A stretch of 14,216 bases of DNA, from the NCBI GenBank assembly GCA_031264605.1, contig JAISDQ010000036.1, forward strand, positions 1 to 14,216. Reading direction: 5' to 3'. The number at the start of each line of letters is the position of its first letter. Within the stretch, counting starts at the first letter, position 1. This document shows positions 13,550 through 14,216 of this stretch, in pieces. A program made the position numbers and the translations under genes. This stretch comes from Synergistaceae bacterium (GTDB taxonomy: Bacteria; Synergistota; Synergistia; Synergistales; Synergistaceae). The notes below the pieces were generated by a model. It made no database searches, was not told the DNA's origin, and saw only the letters and a list, made by a program, of their open reading frames with translations.

Positions 13550-14007
13550 TGCCGAACAAGCCGTCTCTCCTCGCAGAAGCGCTAGTCAAGCAGGATGAGA
13601 TACTCTCCGAACTGCTGTCCATAACGTTAAACCAGCGGGAGGCGCTCAAAGAGGGACGCCTTCCGTATTTGCAGGAACTCATGTCCGAGATGCGGCACAC
13701 GTCGGTGAGAGCGCAGGCCATTGAGACCAAGCGGGGCAGATTGGCTGCCGAACTCGCTGGCGACCTCGGATGCGAGGCGGTGGTGTCCAAGATCGCGCAG
13801 GCGCTTCCTCCCGAAGATGCCGAGCCTTTGAAGGACGCCGCCGGTAAACTGATGTCGACGGTAGGGCGGCTGAAAATGGAAATGTCGATACTGTCCCGCC
13901 TGATGGACGAAGCGAAAAACCTCAACGAGATGCTGATCACCGAATGGAGAAAGATGAGTTCCAAAGCCGTCGGCCCAGGCGGCGGCGGTTTCGACGCCCG
14001 CATATAA
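13549..14007 (+). CDS. flgN: Flagellar chaperone FlgN-like protein
   Basis: FlgN is the cytoplasmic export chaperone for the hook-filament junction proteins FlgK and FlgL. The 152-residue product is all helical in appearance: AEALVKQDEILSELLSITLNQREAL, then EDAEPLKDAAGKLMSTVGRLKMEMSIL with an amphipathic pattern. It ends in a Gly-rich tail (VGPGGGGFDARI). Family similarity is weak by eye, so the call depends partly on its place after flgM and on size, both usual for FlgN (YvyG in Bacillus). It starts in a TGATG overlap with flgM. The target flgK would be expected downstream but is not present; instead the IS-like segment begins. Confidence 0.75.
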   Translation: MPNKPSLLAEALVKQDEILSELLSITLNQREALKEGRLPYLQELMSEMRHTSVRAQAIETKRGRLAAELAGDLGCEAVVSKIAQALPPEDAEPLKDAAGKLMSTVGRLKMEMSILSRLMDEAKNLNEMLITEWRKMSSKAVGPGGGGFDARI

Positions 14008-14104
14008 AGCCCCCGTTGTAATATTTCGTATTATGGATATTTACTTGACTGACCTTCATACTAGTAGATCATTCTGTAAATAGCTAGCGTAATAATTAAT
14101 AATG

Positions 14105-14113
14105 TGATATAAA
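14105..14113 (+). promoter_or_regulatory. Extended -10 candidate before the transposase
   Basis: TGATATAAA is a TGn-extended -10 box with 5 of 6 matches, 30 nt before the transposase start. No -35 box at normal distance is seen in the AT-rich sequence. In such base composition it can occur by chance. Confidence 0.35.
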
Positions 14114-14115
14114 AC

Positions 14116-14141
14116 TCCCATCATATTATAAGGAGATGGGA
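14116..14141 (+). repeat. Inverted repeat around the transposase ribosome binding site
   Basis: TCCCATC (14116-14122) pairs with GATGGGA (14135-14141) around a 12-nt loop. The AAGGAG ribosome binding site (14130-14135) lies in the loop and the foot of the stem. In the mRNA this could hide the site and limit transposase translation, as known for some IS elements. It is not a terminal repeat as far as I can tell. Confidence 0.5.
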
Positions 14142-14143
14142 AT

Positions 14144-14216
14144 ATGGCAATGATCAGGACAAGACCAGTAAAGTTAACCAACGAACAGAAAGAGAGGCTG
14201 ATACGGCTCAGTAAGT
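14144..14216 (+). mobile_element. Probable transposase, 5' part (IS630-like), cut by window edge
   Basis: The reading frame starts MAMIRTRPVKLTNEQKERLI and runs open to the edge, 24 residues seen. A short basic start followed by KLTxEQxERL is the usual first helix of the DNA-binding domain in IS630-type transposases, but 24 residues are too few to be sure. AAGGAG lies 8 nt before the ATG at 14144. The upstream 130 bases are much AT-richer (18 G+C in the 60 bases from 14041), which supports recent insertion. I cannot locate the left end of the element; no terminal repeat or target duplication can be confirmed within the window. Confidence 0.5.

Noticed and set aside
1..14216. tRNA, rRNA or CRISPR arrays.
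   Set aside because: Reading by eye I saw no cloverleaf-like sequence, no rRNA-like stretch and no regularly spaced repeats; a dedicated tRNA search was not possible here.

Overview
The window is an ordinary-looking, GC-rich bacterial chromosome segment, densely packed and almost entirely on the plus strand. It carries housekeeping genes, one AT-rich toxin-antitoxin island and the start of an insertion sequence. The gene set is xseB-ispA-tlyA-nadK-recN, an EF-G paralogue, a DUF3084 protein, metK, comFC, a YvyF-like protein, flgM and flgN. That mix of Firmicutes-like synteny and high GC suggests a motile anaerobe such as a Synergistota member. This assignment is an inference from gene content only.

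Layout. Positions 1-686 hold the 3' end of a tRNA-dihydrouridine synthase. Positions 642-1324 hold a minus-strand antitoxin/PIN-toxin pair with its own promoter; its 3' end overlaps the synthase tail by 45 nt in antisense. Its DNA is clearly AT-richer than its surroundings: I counted 20 G+C in the 60 bases from 901, against 36 in the 60 bases from 3001. From a promoter at about 1461, a tight operon xseB-ispA-tlyA-nadK-recN runs with overlaps or short gaps, followed after 30 nt by an acetyltransferase-like gene (to 6670). A separate unit holds an EF-G-like GTPase (6800-8887). A third unit (9077-10877) holds a membrane coiled-coil DUF3084 protein, a small zinc-ribbon protein and an overlapping GNAT acetyltransferase. 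From an extended -10 promoter at 10926, metK, comFC and a yvyF-like gene follow. A sigma-28-type promoter at 13189-13215 then drives flgM and flgN. After 14007 the DNA becomes AT-rich and a probable IS transposase gene begins at 14144, cut by the window edge.

How the genes work together. The first operon joins DNA repair (exonuclease VII small subunit, RecN), isoprenoid chain synthesis (IspA), rRNA methylation (TlyA) and NADP supply (NAD kinase). This is a recurrent bacterial grouping, here lacking an adjacent xseA and dxs. The last block resembles the B. subtilis comF-yvyF-flgM-flgN region, with a checkpoint regulator (FlgM) placed under the sigma factor that it inhibits.

I do not see a clear new multi-gene system. 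The best items for a second look are the sigma-28 promoter at flgM, the recurrent extended -10 promoters without -35 boxes, the TA island with its antisense overlap, the EF-G paralogue with a changed G4 motif, the uncharacterised DUF3084/zinc-ribbon/GNAT trio, and a hairpin over the transposase ribosome binding site.
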